This document shows positions 47,503 to 56,067 of a stretch of DNA of 64,000 nt, piece after piece. Made by a program: the position numbers and the translations under genes. The stretch is from positions 434,001-498,000 of the forward strand of contig NZ_FQUQ01000001.1 of assembly GCF_900129215.1 (NCBI RefSeq). The letters run 5' to 3'. Positions within the stretch are counted from its first letter, which is position 1. Every line of letters starts with the position of its first letter. Source of the DNA: Pedobacter caeni (lineage in GTDB: Bacteria > Bacteroidota > Bacteroidia > Sphingobacteriales > Sphingobacteriaceae). The notes beneath the pieces were generated by a model that searched no databases, was not told the origin of the DNA, and worked only from the letters and a program-made list of their open reading frames with translations.

Positions 47503-48558
47503 TTATTTTATCCAGTTTGAAACCTCAATGATGGCATCGGCAAATGCCTGAGGGGCTTCCTGCGGAAGGTTATGTCCGATACCTCCGCTAATGGTACGGT
47601 GGCTGTAACGACCTTTGAATTTTGAAGAGTAAGCCGAAGGTTCCGGATGTGGAGCGGCATTGGCATCACCTTCCATTGTAATTGTGGGAACTGTAATGAA
47701 AGGGGCAGTGGTCAGTTGTTTTTCCAGTGCATCGTATTGCGGTTCTCCATGGGCAAGGCCAAGTCGCCAGCGGTAGTTGTGAATGACTATCGCTACATGG
47801 TCGGGATGGTTGAGCGACACAGCCGAACGCTCAAATTCAGCGTCTTCAAATTGCCATTTGGGCGAAGCGGTCTGCCAGATGAGCTTTGCGAAATCATGAC
47901 GGTTCGCTTCATAGCCGAGACGGCCACGCTCGGTAGCAAAATAAAACTGGTACCACCAGGCTTGTTCTGCATTAGGCGACAGTGGCATCTCGTTGGCCTT
48001 TTGACTACCGATGAGGTATCCGCTTACTGATACAAGTGCTTCACAACGCTCCGGCCATAATGCCGCCACGATCCCTGCCGTGCGGGCACCCCAGTCAAAA
48101 CCCCCAATGATGGCTTTACCGATTTTCAACGCATCCATCAATGCAATGACATCCAGCGCTAAGGCCGACTGCTGGGCATTTCGGGGGGTGTCAGAAGAAA
48201 GGAACATGGTACTGCCATGGCCGCGCAGGTGTGGTATGATCACTCTAAAGCCTTTTGTTGCCAGTATTGCTGCAGATTTGGCAAAACTATGAATATCATA
48301 TGGCCAGCCATGAAGAAGAATAACGGTACGGCCATTCTGAGGCCCGAGTTCTGCATATCCCACATCCAGCAACCCTGCCTTCACCTGTTTGGTGTGCTCA
48401 AAAGCGGCGGGAATCTGATGTCCGACCTTGGTCAGTGGAAATTGACTTTCTTTAGTTGCTGCTTTTAAAATGCCGGCATTGCCAAGCCCTGCAGCTGCAA
48501 TCGTGATGGACGCAATGCTCAAAAAGCGACGGCGACCTAAGTTTGGGTGATGTTCCAT
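47503..48558 (-). CDS. Tat-exported alpha/beta hydrolase (epoxide hydrolase/dehalogenase-like)
   Basis: Starting at the ATG at 48558 (MEHHPNLGRRRFLS), the 351-aa protein has a twin-arginine signal (RRRFLSIASITIAAAGLG). The hydrolase core shows HGWPYDIHSF (oxyanion HGxP), GGFDWGARTAG with Asp as nucleophile, and a C-terminal ISGGIGHNLPQEAP giving the His. An Asp nucleophile points to epoxide hydrolase or haloalkane dehalogenase rather than a Ser esterase. It should act folded in the periplasm. The substrate is unknown. Confidence 0.85.
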   Translation of the reverse strand: MEHHPNLGRRRFLSIASITIAAAGLGNAGILKAATKESQFPLTKVGHQIPAAFEHTKQVKAGLLDVGYAELGPQNGRTVILLHGWPYDIHSFAKSAAILATKGFRVIIPHLRGHGSTMFLSSDTPRNAQQSALALDVIALMDALKIGKAIIGGFDWGARTAGIVAALWPERCEALVSVSGYLIGSQKANEMPLSPNAEQAWWYQFYFATERGRLGYEANRHDFAKLIWQTASPKWQFEDAEFERSAVSLNHPDHVAIVIHNYRWRLGLAHGEPQYDALEKQLTTAPFITVPTITMEGDANAAPHPEPSAYSSKFKGRYSHRTISGGIGHNLPQEAPQAFADAIIEVSNWIK

Positions 48559-48706
48559 AGTATTTCCTTTTAGTATCGTTGAGTTTACACAGATATTATC
48601 ATCATCTGACAAGACAAAATTATACTTCAGGATACACGACAGGAATCAATATCGGGTTGAAGCAGACAGCTTCAGCTTTCAACCGGACATATCCGGTGCT
48701 AAACAA

Positions 48707-49084
48707 TCAAAGGCTTTTGATCAGCTCCCTGTGGGCCTTACCCCATTTGATCATTTCAAGGATAATATCCCCAAATGAACGACAATAATCGGTAGGTGAG
48801 TAGGCGATCATTGAGGGGATATCCGGATCCACTGTTCTTTTGATCAGCTGATTGGCTTCCATATCTTTTAATTCACGGGAAAGCATTCTGGTGGTAATAC
48901 CGGGGATGCTGCGTTCAATTTCCCTGAACCTGGTGTTGCCATTACAAAGAGAGTTAATGATGGGTAACTTCCATTTTCCCCCGAGTACATAGATCGTATC
49001 CTGCAGGGCTTGTACCTCTTCCTGCTGGTTGCGCGGATCAGAAAGTACTTCCCTGATCATTTTGAGTCGTTTTTTATCTTCCAT
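48707..49084 (-). CDS. HxlR-family transcriptional regulator
   Basis: The 125-aa protein has the winged-helix HxlR domain (about 30-120): VLGGKWKLPIINSLCNGNTR, IPGITTRMLSRELKDMEAN and TDYCRSFGDIILEM. It has one Cys in NSLCNG and one near TDYC that could act as redox switches, as shown for some HxlR/YodB regulators; this is an inference. It is divergent from the SDR gene with 79 nt between starts, and inverted repeats lie in between. Confidence 0.9.
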   Translation of the reverse strand: MEDKKRLKMIREVLSDPRNQQEEVQALQDTIYVLGGKWKLPIINSLCNGNTRFREIERSIPGITTRMLSRELKDMEANQLIKRTVDPDIPSMIAYSPTDYCRSFGDIILEMIKWGKAHRELIKSL

Positions 49085-49143
49085 TTGGTATCATCGGTTA
49101 TACTGGTTACAAAGTTATACCAATTCGCTTATAGCTTTGCAAA
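49085..49143. promoter_or_regulatory. Divergent hxlR/SDR promoter region with operator-like repeats
   Basis: TTGGTAT (49085-49091) and ATACCAA (49117-49123) form an inverted repeat; GGTTATAC and GTTATACC repeats lie between and beside them. On the minus strand TAACTTTG (complement of 49110-49117) is a -7 element with TTTG (complement of 49140-49143) 22 nt upstream, giving an hxlR promoter. On the plus strand TAGCTTTG (49132-49139) is a -7 element for the SDR gene. HxlR binding here is likely. Confidence 0.6.
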
Positions 49144-49163
49144 CAGAAAAAAATAAATCTATA

Positions 49164-49904
49164 ATGGAAACTCTAAAAAACAAAGTGGCTGTGGTTACCG
49201 GGGGTAACAGTGGCATCGGTTATGCAACAGCGATAGAATTGAAGGCACAGGGAGCGAAGGTGATCATTACCGGAAGACGTAGAACCGCTATTGAAGCAGC
49301 AGCAGAGGAACTTGGGGTTACCGGTCTTGTAGCAGATCAGGCAAGTCTGACAGACATTGAGCAATTGGTGGCTACGGTAAAGGAAAAATTTGGAAAGGTG
49401 GACATTCTGTTCATCAACGCCGGAGTGTTGGGAGGTGCGGGGATAGAGGAAGCAACCGAAGAAACCTTCGATCAGGTAATCGGGGTCAATTTCAAAGGTG
49501 CTTATTTTACGCTCAGTCGTTTTATTCCCATCCTGAAAGATGGTGCTTCAGTCGTGTTTTTGTCTTCAAATACGGCCAGCATGAGCGCCGCAAACTCCTC
49601 CATTTATTCTTCTACAAAAGCAGCGCTGAACTCAGTGATGAAGATTGCTGCGGTGGAACTGGCACCACGCCGGATCAGGGTAAATGCAATAAGTCCAGGT
49701 CCGATAGAAACAGAAATCCTGAAAAAGCAAGGATTTACGGAAGCGGAGCTTAGCGGCCTGAAGGACTGGATCATCGGAAGGGTTCCTTTACAACAAATGG
49801 GGAAAGCTGCTGACGTTGGAAAAATGGTGGTTCACCTGTCTGCAGAAGGTGCTTCTTTTATCACAGGTGCAGAATTTCTGATGGATGGGGGAATGAGCCT
49901 TTAA
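49164..49904 (+). CDS. Short-chain dehydrogenase/reductase (SDR)
   Basis: The ATG at 49164 (METLKNKVAVVTGG) gives a 246-aa classical SDR. TGGNSGIGYATA (about 12-23) binds the cofactor, with RRR after the second strand (ITGRRRTAIE) favouring NADP(H). The catalytic Ser is in FLSSNTASMS and the Tyr-Lys pair in YSSTKAAL, followed by NAISPGPIETEIL. It has no signal peptide. Regulation by the divergent HxlR gene is probable; the substrate is likely a quinone, aldehyde or ketone. Confidence 0.92.
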   Translation: METLKNKVAVVTGGNSGIGYATAIELKAQGAKVIITGRRRTAIEAAAEELGVTGLVADQASLTDIEQLVATVKEKFGKVDILFINAGVLGGAGIEEATEETFDQVIGVNFKGAYFTLSRFIPILKDGASVVFLSSNTASMSAANSSIYSSTKAALNSVMKIAAVELAPRRIRVNAISPGPIETEILKKQGFTEAELSGLKDWIIGRVPLQQMGKAADVGKMVVHLSAEGASFITGAEFLMDGGMSL

Positions 49905-50074
49905 CAGGCTCTTCCTCCATCATCAGGCTTTTTCTTTTTTCTGAGGGCCATACTGATCATTCCGCAACTTTGCGGATCCCGCTCGAACCTGGAAATTGCA
50001 ATGGAAAATGCAGAGGTAAAAAACATCAGGATGGCCAGCAATTGTCTTCTGATTACAGTTTGTAGATTTTTCAT
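49901..50074 (-). CDS. Small membrane-associated protein of unknown function
   Basis: Starting at the ATG at 50074, the 57-aa frame has one hydrophobic segment (LLAILMFFTSAFSIAI, about 11-26) followed by a charged tail (RFERDPQSCG, then RKKKKPDDGG). A longer reading to 50128 adds a polar N-terminus and is less likely. The stop overlaps the convergent SDR stop by 4 nt. Function unknown; coding status moderately supported. Confidence 0.4.
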   Translation of the reverse strand: MKNLQTVIRRQLLAILMFFTSAFSIAISRFERDPQSCGMISMALRKKKKPDDGGRAC

Positions 50075-50231
50075 CTTCTTAATTTTTATACCAGCACTTT
50101 TTTGTGCCTGATATAAAATTAGTTGCAACAGCTGGCAGGTTCAATGTTTTTAAGGCTGGACCGGACAAATCCGACCTTCAAACGTTTTCAGGAAAGCAGG
50201 CACATATTTTGATCGGAAATTCTATTCATCC

Positions 50232-51083
50232 ATGAATGGCATAAAAATGAAAAACGAGGCCTCTGCAAACCTGAATTGTGTTTACAATACCATTAGCCTT
50301 ATCGAAAAAAACTACGATCAGGTGATTTCAATTGAAGAGCTGGAGGAGGTCTCTCATTATTCCTACAGAAATATTCAGCGGATATTTAAATACACCTGCG
50401 GAGAGACGGTGGGTGCTTATCAGAAACGGCTGAGGGTAGAAAATGCCTATAAGATGATGCTGTATACCAGCGACAATATTTCTTCTATTGCCCTGAAAGT
50501 AGGTTTTGCCAACCTGGCTTCATTTTCGAAAGCTTTTAAACAACACTTTGGCATCGCCCCTAAAGAAGCTAAATTCCAGAAGAATCCTTTACTGGCTAAA
50601 TCAGAAATTTTCCCGGTAGAAGCAGCAGAATTAATTAAACCTGAAATGGTCTACCTGCCACCGGTAACGGTTTATTATGGGACAGCATTTATCAATTATA
50701 TAGACGAAGCAGTGGAAGCCTTATGGGGTGAATTTATGAAAAACGAATTTCCGGAACGTGGAAATGAGTTTTATGGCATTATTGCCGATGAACCTTTAAT
50801 CCGTGAAAACCTCAACTGCAGATACGATACCTGTTCTTCGATGCAGGCAAGAAACACCCGTCTGCCTTCGAAAATAATAGGGGGAGGGAAATATGCGCAG
50901 TTTACGCATCTTGGAGGATACGAAACCATTGAAGATACTTATACAAAGATTTATTCAGGTTGGATTTTAGGGGCCGGATTAGAATTCGGGCCTTCTCCGG
51001 TGATCGAAAAATACATCAAACACCCTGGTAATACTACCTCAGTAGAGGAACAACTTACCTATATATTGCTGCCATTGAATTGA
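50232..51083 (+). CDS. AraC-family regulator with GyrI-like effector domain
   Basis: The 283-aa protein has two AraC helix-turn-helix units at the N-terminus (about 20-115, with ISIEELEEVSHYSYRNIQRIF and NISSIALKVGFANLASFSKAFK). A GyrI-like/effector-binding domain follows (about 130-283, with KYAQFTHLGGYETIEDTYTKI). This order matches the Rob/BmrR-related regulators that respond to lipophilic ligands. An alternative ATG lies five codons in (50247). It precedes the agmatine-deiminase-like gene by 117 nt on the same strand and may control it. Confidence 0.88.
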   Translation: MNGIKMKNEASANLNCVYNTISLIEKNYDQVISIEELEEVSHYSYRNIQRIFKYTCGETVGAYQKRLRVENAYKMMLYTSDNISSIALKVGFANLASFSKAFKQHFGIAPKEAKFQKNPLLAKSEIFPVEAAELIKPEMVYLPPVTVYYGTAFINYIDEAVEALWGEFMKNEFPERGNEFYGIIADEPLIRENLNCRYDTCSSMQARNTRLPSKIIGGGKYAQFTHLGGYETIEDTYTKIYSGWILGAGLEFGPSPVIEKYIKHPGNTTSVEEQLTYILLPLN

Positions 51084-51200
51084 CCTGAATTGTCTGATCC
51101 TGAAAAGACTTTACCCGGAAAAACAGATTGTCAATTTTGGACAACAATCCGGCTTCTGATCCCGGTAGTTTTGCAGTATCAAAATTAGACAATATCAATC

Positions 51201-52334
51201 ATGAACAAAATGGCAATCACATTAATGATTTTAACAACCCTATTTTTATCCTGTGCCAAAGAAGGTGCAGAGAATGGTACAGATATCGGACCTGGTACTC
51301 CCACTGATTCTACCATATTGTACACCATGCCTGAGGAATCTGCTCCCCATGAGGGTACCTGGCTTCAATGGCCACACGAATATCAATATGGTAAAACCTA
51401 CCGTAATCGCCTGGATGAAACCTGGGTGGCGATGACCAAAGCACTGGTACAGGGAGAAAAGGTGCACCTCGTAGTCTACGATCAAACCGAAAAGACAAGG
51501 GTAACTGAGCTGTTGAGCAGTTTCCAGGTTCCTATGGCAAATGTGGATTTTGTAATCAGCCCAACAGATGATGTATGGGTACGCGACAATGGCCCTATCT
51601 ATGTTAAGGATAAAAACGGGAAACTTTTGATCCAGGATTGGGGATTTAATGGCTGGGGTAGAAAAGCAGGCTTTGAAAGTTGTGATCAGATACCTTCGAA
51701 AATAGCGCTGGATAAGAATACGCAGAGAATGGACCTTAATAAAGTGATGATCAATGAAGGAGGAAGCGTTGAAATTGACGGAAACGGAGTTTTAATGGCC
51801 TGCAAAAGCTCAATATTAAACGGAAATAGAAATCCTGGGATGACACAGGAGCAGGCGGAAGCCATATTTACAAAATACCTGGGTGTTACTAAATTCATCT
51901 GGCTGGAGGGAAAAGCTGGTCTGGATATCACAGATATGCATATTGATGGTTTTGCAAGATTTGCGAATAATTCGACCATTGTTACTATGTCCGGAGATGA
52001 CCTTGCCTATTGGCAGGTACCTGATAAGGACATCACTACGCTGTATAATGCAACAAATAAAAATGCTGCTGCCTATAAATTTGTAGAGGTTCCTTTGACC
52101 AAAAATGAAGTGGTAACGAAGTACGGTAAAAATGTAGGGAAGGGGTCTTATGTTAACTATTATATTGGAAATAATGTGGTACTTGTTCCTAACTATAACG
52201 ATCCGAATGATGCTGTTGCCAATAACATCATTCAAAAGCTGTATCCTGGGAGAAAGGTGATCGGTATTGATTGCCGTAACTTATTCGCTAATGGTGGTAT
52301 GGTTCACTGTGTCACACAACAGCAACCGAAGTAA
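51201..52334 (+). CDS. Agmatine deiminase/PAD-type lipoprotein
   Basis: The 377-aa protein begins with a lipoprotein signal (ending TLFLSC, Cys19), unlike the cytoplasmic agmatine deiminases. The rest matches the PAD_porph superfamily: HEGTWLQWPHEY (about 50), DDVWVRDNGPIYV (about 120), WGFNGWG, INEGGSVEIDGNG, DITDMHIDGFARF and the catalytic Cys370 in GGMVHCVTQQ. It should convert agmatine, or a guanidine-containing substrate, to the carbamoyl product in the periplasm or at the cell surface. No putrescine pathway gene is adjacent. Confidence 0.9.
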   Translation: MNKMAITLMILTTLFLSCAKEGAENGTDIGPGTPTDSTILYTMPEESAPHEGTWLQWPHEYQYGKTYRNRLDETWVAMTKALVQGEKVHLVVYDQTEKTRVTELLSSFQVPMANVDFVISPTDDVWVRDNGPIYVKDKNGKLLIQDWGFNGWGRKAGFESCDQIPSKIALDKNTQRMDLNKVMINEGGSVEIDGNGVLMACKSSILNGNRNPGMTQEQAEAIFTKYLGVTKFIWLEGKAGLDITDMHIDGFARFANNSTIVTMSGDDLAYWQVPDKDITTLYNATNKNAAAYKFVEVPLTKNEVVTKYGKNVGKGSYVNYYIGNNVVLVPNYNDPNDAVANNIIQKLYPGRKVIGIDCRNLFANGGMVHCVTQQQPK

Positions 52335-52363
52335 TCATTGACCTTAATCATATTTATACCAAT

Positions 52364-52404
52364 AGCCTGTTTCCGGAAAACAACTGGAAACAGGCTGTTT
52401 TTTT
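52364..52404. terminator. Terminator between convergent genes
   Basis: AGCCTGTTTCC (52364-52374) and GGAAACAGGCT (52386-52396) form a perfect 11-bp stem with an 11-nt loop, followed by a T-run on the plus strand. It can also serve the convergent lipoprotein gene at 52441. Confidence 0.88.
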
Positions 52405-52440
52405 GGAGAATCCTTCGGGTTTTTAGTAAACCCTACCCAA

Positions 52441-54216
52441 CTAATTATCTCTTAATACATGGGCTGTACCAGAAATTGAGCGGGTGGCATTAAATCCCTG
52501 TCCCATACCGGTCATTACCATTTCGTTATAGGTTCCGTTGAAAAGAATATCTATAAACTGACCTGTTGCTCCAACTTTTAATAAGCTATAGGTGATGGCA
52601 AAATTAGAATAAGTAGGGGCACCACTGATTCCAGCCGGACTTAAGCCCGTACCGGATATCTGGAAACCGGATGGTGTGGTATAGGTACCTGGAGCAACAT
52701 TGTTACCAATAATAGATAGTGGGTTTAATGTCCCTCCGGAAATATTAAGGGCATTACCTGAAATACTCGCAGTAATATTTGAAGTGATCTGAATAGGAGC
52801 AGCACCGTCTATGGTATAGATGATGGATTCAGGTGTCGCTATGCAGGTATTTAGAATTCCAATGTTTACGACTGGTGTATTTAAGCCGGCAGAGGTAGTA
52901 CCGGAATTTTGATGGCTATCCAGGTCTTCTCCTCTGATGGTAAAGGAATTTGAAGAGGCACAGGTGATGATGTTAAGGCTAAAATTGCCATTGGTAACCA
53001 TAGCGATATAGGTTTTAAAATCGTAGCTTAATGCAACATAACCGTTTGTTACATTGCTGTTGTCGCATTTTTTTAATGTGCCGTTGATCGTCCTGATCTG
53101 CGTCGCTGATGAGCCGGGTGTAACTACCACATCTGGCAAGGTGGTATCTGTGGTAAAGGGACCAATACTCTGTGTGCTCAACAAAGTAGCGCAGCTGCTT
53201 GTGGCATAGGTTTTTAAGACTAAAGCAGTATTTCGGGGTACAAGACCACTCACTTCGCCATTGCTATTCGTGTTTGCAGGATAAGAATCAGACAGTGTCG
53301 TTCTGATATTTGGCAATGGATTGCCGGCGGCATCTGTTATTTTGAATTTCAACAATACACTCTGTAATGGAAGATCTACATTCCACCAGGAGAAATGTTT
53401 TACACTTCCTGTATACTTATTCCCGGATCTTGTAGCCACACCTTCTTCTTTCCAGTAGCCCAGACTTTCATCGAAATGCCAAAGTGGGATAGTGGCTGGT
53501 GCAGTGGTTTGTTGGGTGGCTGTAATGGGAAATTCTACCTGTGCAGTAGTTGACAATTGCAATTTTTCACCAGCGCTTCCTCTGAGTTCCACATTCACCA
53601 TTCCAAAGGTTTCCAGTAATTTAGGATCTCCATTACTGGCCTGAGCAAATAACATTCCAGGCATTTTATCTCCAATATTTGCATCTGCGGGATCAAGATG
53701 ATTTACCATCACATTTACAATACCAGAATAGGCACTGCCTGTTTCTGTTTTAAAACTGCCATCAAAGGTTACTTTTGTACCATTTGACAAACTAACGTTA
53801 CTTGTTGTCCCTGTATTTACGGTAGAGGTTACGCTGCCAGGCAAAAGCATAATTTTGATATGGTTTGTTCCTGCCGTTGGTACCGCTGCCCTGGAACCAT
53901 TCAGATAGCCTGTTTTGGTTGCGGTGATATAGGCGAACTTTTCATAAACACTCACATTTTTCAGAACAAAAATGCCATTTGCATCCGTTTGCGTGCTGGA
54001 GCTGCCGATTTTGATGGTTACTCCTGAAAGGCCGTTTTGAGCTACATCGACAATCTGGCCTGTAAAGTTTTTGTTTGTAAGGTTGCCAAAATGCTGAGCG
54101 AAATTTTCAGAGCCCGGGCCCGGGCCTTCACCGGGGCCGGGTTCCCCGGATTTTTTACAATTTGTGAAGGATAAAATGAATAAAGTAATGACGAATAATG
54201 GTATAAATTTTTTCAT
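52441..54216 (-). CDS. Large lipoprotein with carboxypeptidase-regulatory-like domain
   Basis: The 591-aa lipoprotein has a signal ending SFTNC (Cys20). A Gly/Pro linker (EPGPGEGPGPGS) is followed by a carboxypeptidase-regulatory-like beta-sandwich (about 53-125, FTGQIVDVAQNGLSGVTIKI). A long region of further beta domains covers about 130-590, with PLPNIRTTLSDSYPANTN as a second sandwich. It has no catalytic motif. Such proteins usually sit on the cell surface and may bind polymers. It is monocistronic. Confidence 0.75.
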   Translation of the reverse strand: MKKFIPLFVITLFILSFTNCKKSGEPGPGEGPGPGSENFAQHFGNLTNKNFTGQIVDVAQNGLSGVTIKIGSSSTQTDANGIFVLKNVSVYEKFAYITATKTGYLNGSRAAVPTAGTNHIKIMLLPGSVTSTVNTGTTSNVSLSNGTKVTFDGSFKTETGSAYSGIVNVMVNHLDPADANIGDKMPGMLFAQASNGDPKLLETFGMVNVELRGSAGEKLQLSTTAQVEFPITATQQTTAPATIPLWHFDESLGYWKEEGVATRSGNKYTGSVKHFSWWNVDLPLQSVLLKFKITDAAGNPLPNIRTTLSDSYPANTNSNGEVSGLVPRNTALVLKTYATSSCATLLSTQSIGPFTTDTTLPDVVVTPGSSATQIRTINGTLKKCDNSNVTNGYVALSYDFKTYIAMVTNGNFSLNIITCASSNSFTIRGEDLDSHQNSGTTSAGLNTPVVNIGILNTCIATPESIIYTIDGAAPIQITSNITASISGNALNISGGTLNPLSIIGNNVAPGTYTTPSGFQISGTGLSPAGISGAPTYSNFAITYSLLKVGATGQFIDILFNGTYNEMVMTGMGQGFNATRSISGTAHVLRDN

Positions 54217-54386
54217 GGTTTTAAATGTTAAGGGTCAAAGGATGTTTTGTTTCTTATATATCAGTCATCTTCCGAAATTGTTACCCCTGGCAGCGAAGGA
54301 ATCTATAATAAAATAAGATGCCGAATGGGCTAATCAAAAACTTTTAGGATATTAGAAACTGATACTTAACATGTGTTGTATAAATT

Positions 54387-55082
54387 ATGAAGAAAGGTAA
54401 ATGTTGTGATTTTGAAACCTGCCTGATGTGCAGAATGGTACTTAAGGAATGGAAATCTGCAATAGACCATTACCGCAGGAATTTCACCGCAAAGAAGGGA
54501 GAGCAAATCATTAAGGAGGGAGATCCGGTAACGGGGGTGTACTTTGTTCAGAATGGAAATGTTAAAGTGCATAAACACTGGGGCGATAAGGAATTGATTG
54601 TCCGTTTTGCCAATAATGGTAAAATCTTTGGCCATCGTGGTCTTGGGACCAAAAGTTCTGTATATCCAATTTCGGCAACTGCTCTTGAAGAAACCTCCCT
54701 CTGCTTTATCGATCTGGAATTTTTTATAGCTACTTTAAAAGTAAATCATGATTTTGCCTTTAACCTAATGCTGTTCTATGCAGATGAGCTGCAGGAGTCA
54801 GAAAAGAAGATGCGAAATCTTGCACTAATGTCTGTTAAAAGCAGGCTTGCGGTGGCCTTACTGCAATTGAAAGACCAGTTTGGTCTTAATGAAGCGGGTC
54901 AATTGAACCTTGAATTGAGTAAACAGGATCTCGCCGCATTTACGGGAGCAACCTATGAAACCGTATTCCGTATGACCACCGAATTGGTAAAGGAAAAACT
55001 GATCTCCTTGTCGGGCAAACAGATCAGTATTGTTAGTGAAGAAAAATTAAGATCCCTTACCTACGAATCCCGCTTTCATTAA
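54387..55082 (+). CDS. Crp/Fnr-family regulator, likely [4Fe-4S] FNR-like, beside the nitrate operon
   Basis: The 231-aa protein is a clear paralogue of the regulator at 42173. The N-terminus holds Cys6, Cys7, Cys12 and Cys15, and Cys106 in ETSLCFIDLEFF corresponds to the fourth FNR cluster ligand; the helix LQESEKKMRNLALMSVKSRL leads to the HTH (about 165-215, with LSKQDLAAFTGATYETVFRM). It sits at the end of the nitrate assimilation operon with stop codons overlapping by 4 nt. Control of that operon by oxygen or NO is a reasonable but untested guess. Confidence 0.85.
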   Translation: MKKGKCCDFETCLMCRMVLKEWKSAIDHYRRNFTAKKGEQIIKEGDPVTGVYFVQNGNVKVHKHWGDKELIVRFANNGKIFGHRGLGTKSSVYPISATALEETSLCFIDLEFFIATLKVNHDFAFNLMLFYADELQESEKKMRNLALMSVKSRLAVALLQLKDQFGLNEAGQLNLELSKQDLAAFTGATYETVFRMTTELVKEKLISLSGKQISIVSEEKLRSLTYESRFH

Positions 55083-55495
55083 AATTTATAACCTATGCCT
55101 ATCCCAGGATTCCATTTGCCATCTTTAGTGCTGGTTTTTGTGTTATAATACATGGGAACCTGTATGGCCAGATGTTTATAAATTGCAGTGATGCCTGCAC
55201 CCAGGTTGGGGGTCAGTATGGAGTTTTTCGGCGCAGCGGCAGCGACCTGATCTTTCTTAATGCGTAAGCTGGGCAAGAGTCCTAACAATACCGAAAATGG
55301 TTTCTTAGAAAACTTGATGGCGGGGCCGACGCAATTGATATATGCCCCATGGTCTACATAACCTGCAACAATTATCCCTTCAAAAAGGGTAGCTTTGGTT
55401 TGTACGGAATTGCCATTACTTTGTGACCAGGCGCTGAAGGTCATTAGGTTAAGAATAAAGAGCAGACACGCTGATTTTTTGTGAAGATTTATCAT
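55079..55495 (-). CDS. Small exported beta-rich protein in the nitrate operon
   Basis: The 138-aa protein has a signal peptide (ending TFSAWSQ, about 25) and a beta-rich body with Gly/aromatic alternation (ILTPNLGAGITAIYKHLA), ending PGIGIGYKF. A terminal Phe and amphipathic strands suggest a small outer-membrane barrel. It overlaps the mobA stop by 4 nt and is the last gene of the operon, so it is likely made with the nitrate enzymes. It may be a porin-like or envelope component; no known family recognised. Confidence 0.65.
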   Translation of the reverse strand: MINLHKKSACLLFILNLMTFSAWSQSNGNSVQTKATLFEGIIVAGYVDHGAYINCVGPAIKFSKKPFSVLLGLLPSLRIKKDQVAAAAPKNSILTPNLGAGITAIYKHLAIQVPMYYNTKTSTKDGKWNPGIGIGYKF

Positions 55496-56067
55496 ACGGG
55501 GAGTTTAATGGTGGTTGTATTGTGGTTATTAAAAGATTCGGGCTTGTGAATGGGAACTGTTTTATAATTGCCCTTTTTAATGATTTTATGGAGAGAAAAG
55601 ACAGTTAAACTACCTTGTTCCAGACTTTGCTGTAGTTTTTTTAAGGAGATAGAGGAATAAATGGCACATAAGGGCTCAATAAAATCTTTAAGCACATAGA
55701 CGTAATAGTCAAAGCCCGGGGCTGCTAAGGTGCTATCCAGCAGAAATTTTAATGTTTCTGAATCCATTTCAGTCATGTCGCAGGCCAGGAGCAGAAGGTC
55801 GTCTTCAGGGTGCTTAAGGTGTGTGCTTAGTAACCCTTGTAATGGTCCTTTTGCATTGGTCTGATCTATGATCAGTTGTTCTGAAGAAAAGAAATCACGG
55901 TAAGTTTGTAGTTGAGCAGGGTTAATGGAAATTGAAACCGGAATGTTTAATTTTTCAAATTTGCTGCTTGCAAGTGTTACCCAATTGCCAGACGCATGCC
56001 AAAGCAAACCTTTATCGCTTCCCATCCGCTTACTTTCGCCACCACATAATACGACCGCCCTGATCAT
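55492..56067 (-). CDS. mobA: Molybdenum cofactor guanylyltransferase
   Basis: The 191-aa enzyme attaches GMP to molybdopterin, giving the MGD cofactor needed by the nitrate reductase encoded in the same operon. The nucleotide loop is LCGGESKRMGSDKGLL (about 7-22), followed by LLLACDMTEMD (metal-binding Asp). It overlaps moaE by 4 nt and the exported-protein gene by 4 nt. The sequence is short but complete for the family (about 190-200 aa). Confidence 0.93.
   Translation of the reverse strand: MIRAVVLCGGESKRMGSDKGLLWHASGNWVTLASSKFEKLNIPVSISINPAQLQTYRDFFSSEQLIIDQTNAKGPLQGLLSTHLKHPEDDLLLLACDMTEMDSETLKFLLDSTLAAPGFDYYVYVLKDFIEPLCAIYSSISLKKLQQSLEQGSLTVFSLHKIIKKGNYKTVPIHKPESFNNHNTTTIKLPV

Noticed and set aside
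47647..48030. A 127-codon frame opposite the alpha/beta hydrolase gene
   Set aside because: It overlaps a well-supported gene fully, with no start context or family.
52441..54216. Surface adhesin or glycan-binding role for the large lipoprotein
   Set aside because: The domains are beta-sandwiches without binding-site motifs I can name, so no specific role is claimed.
54217..54386. FNR-type TTGAT-N4-ATCAA box before the second FNR gene
   Set aside because: I found only partial half-sites; none had both arms at the right spacing.
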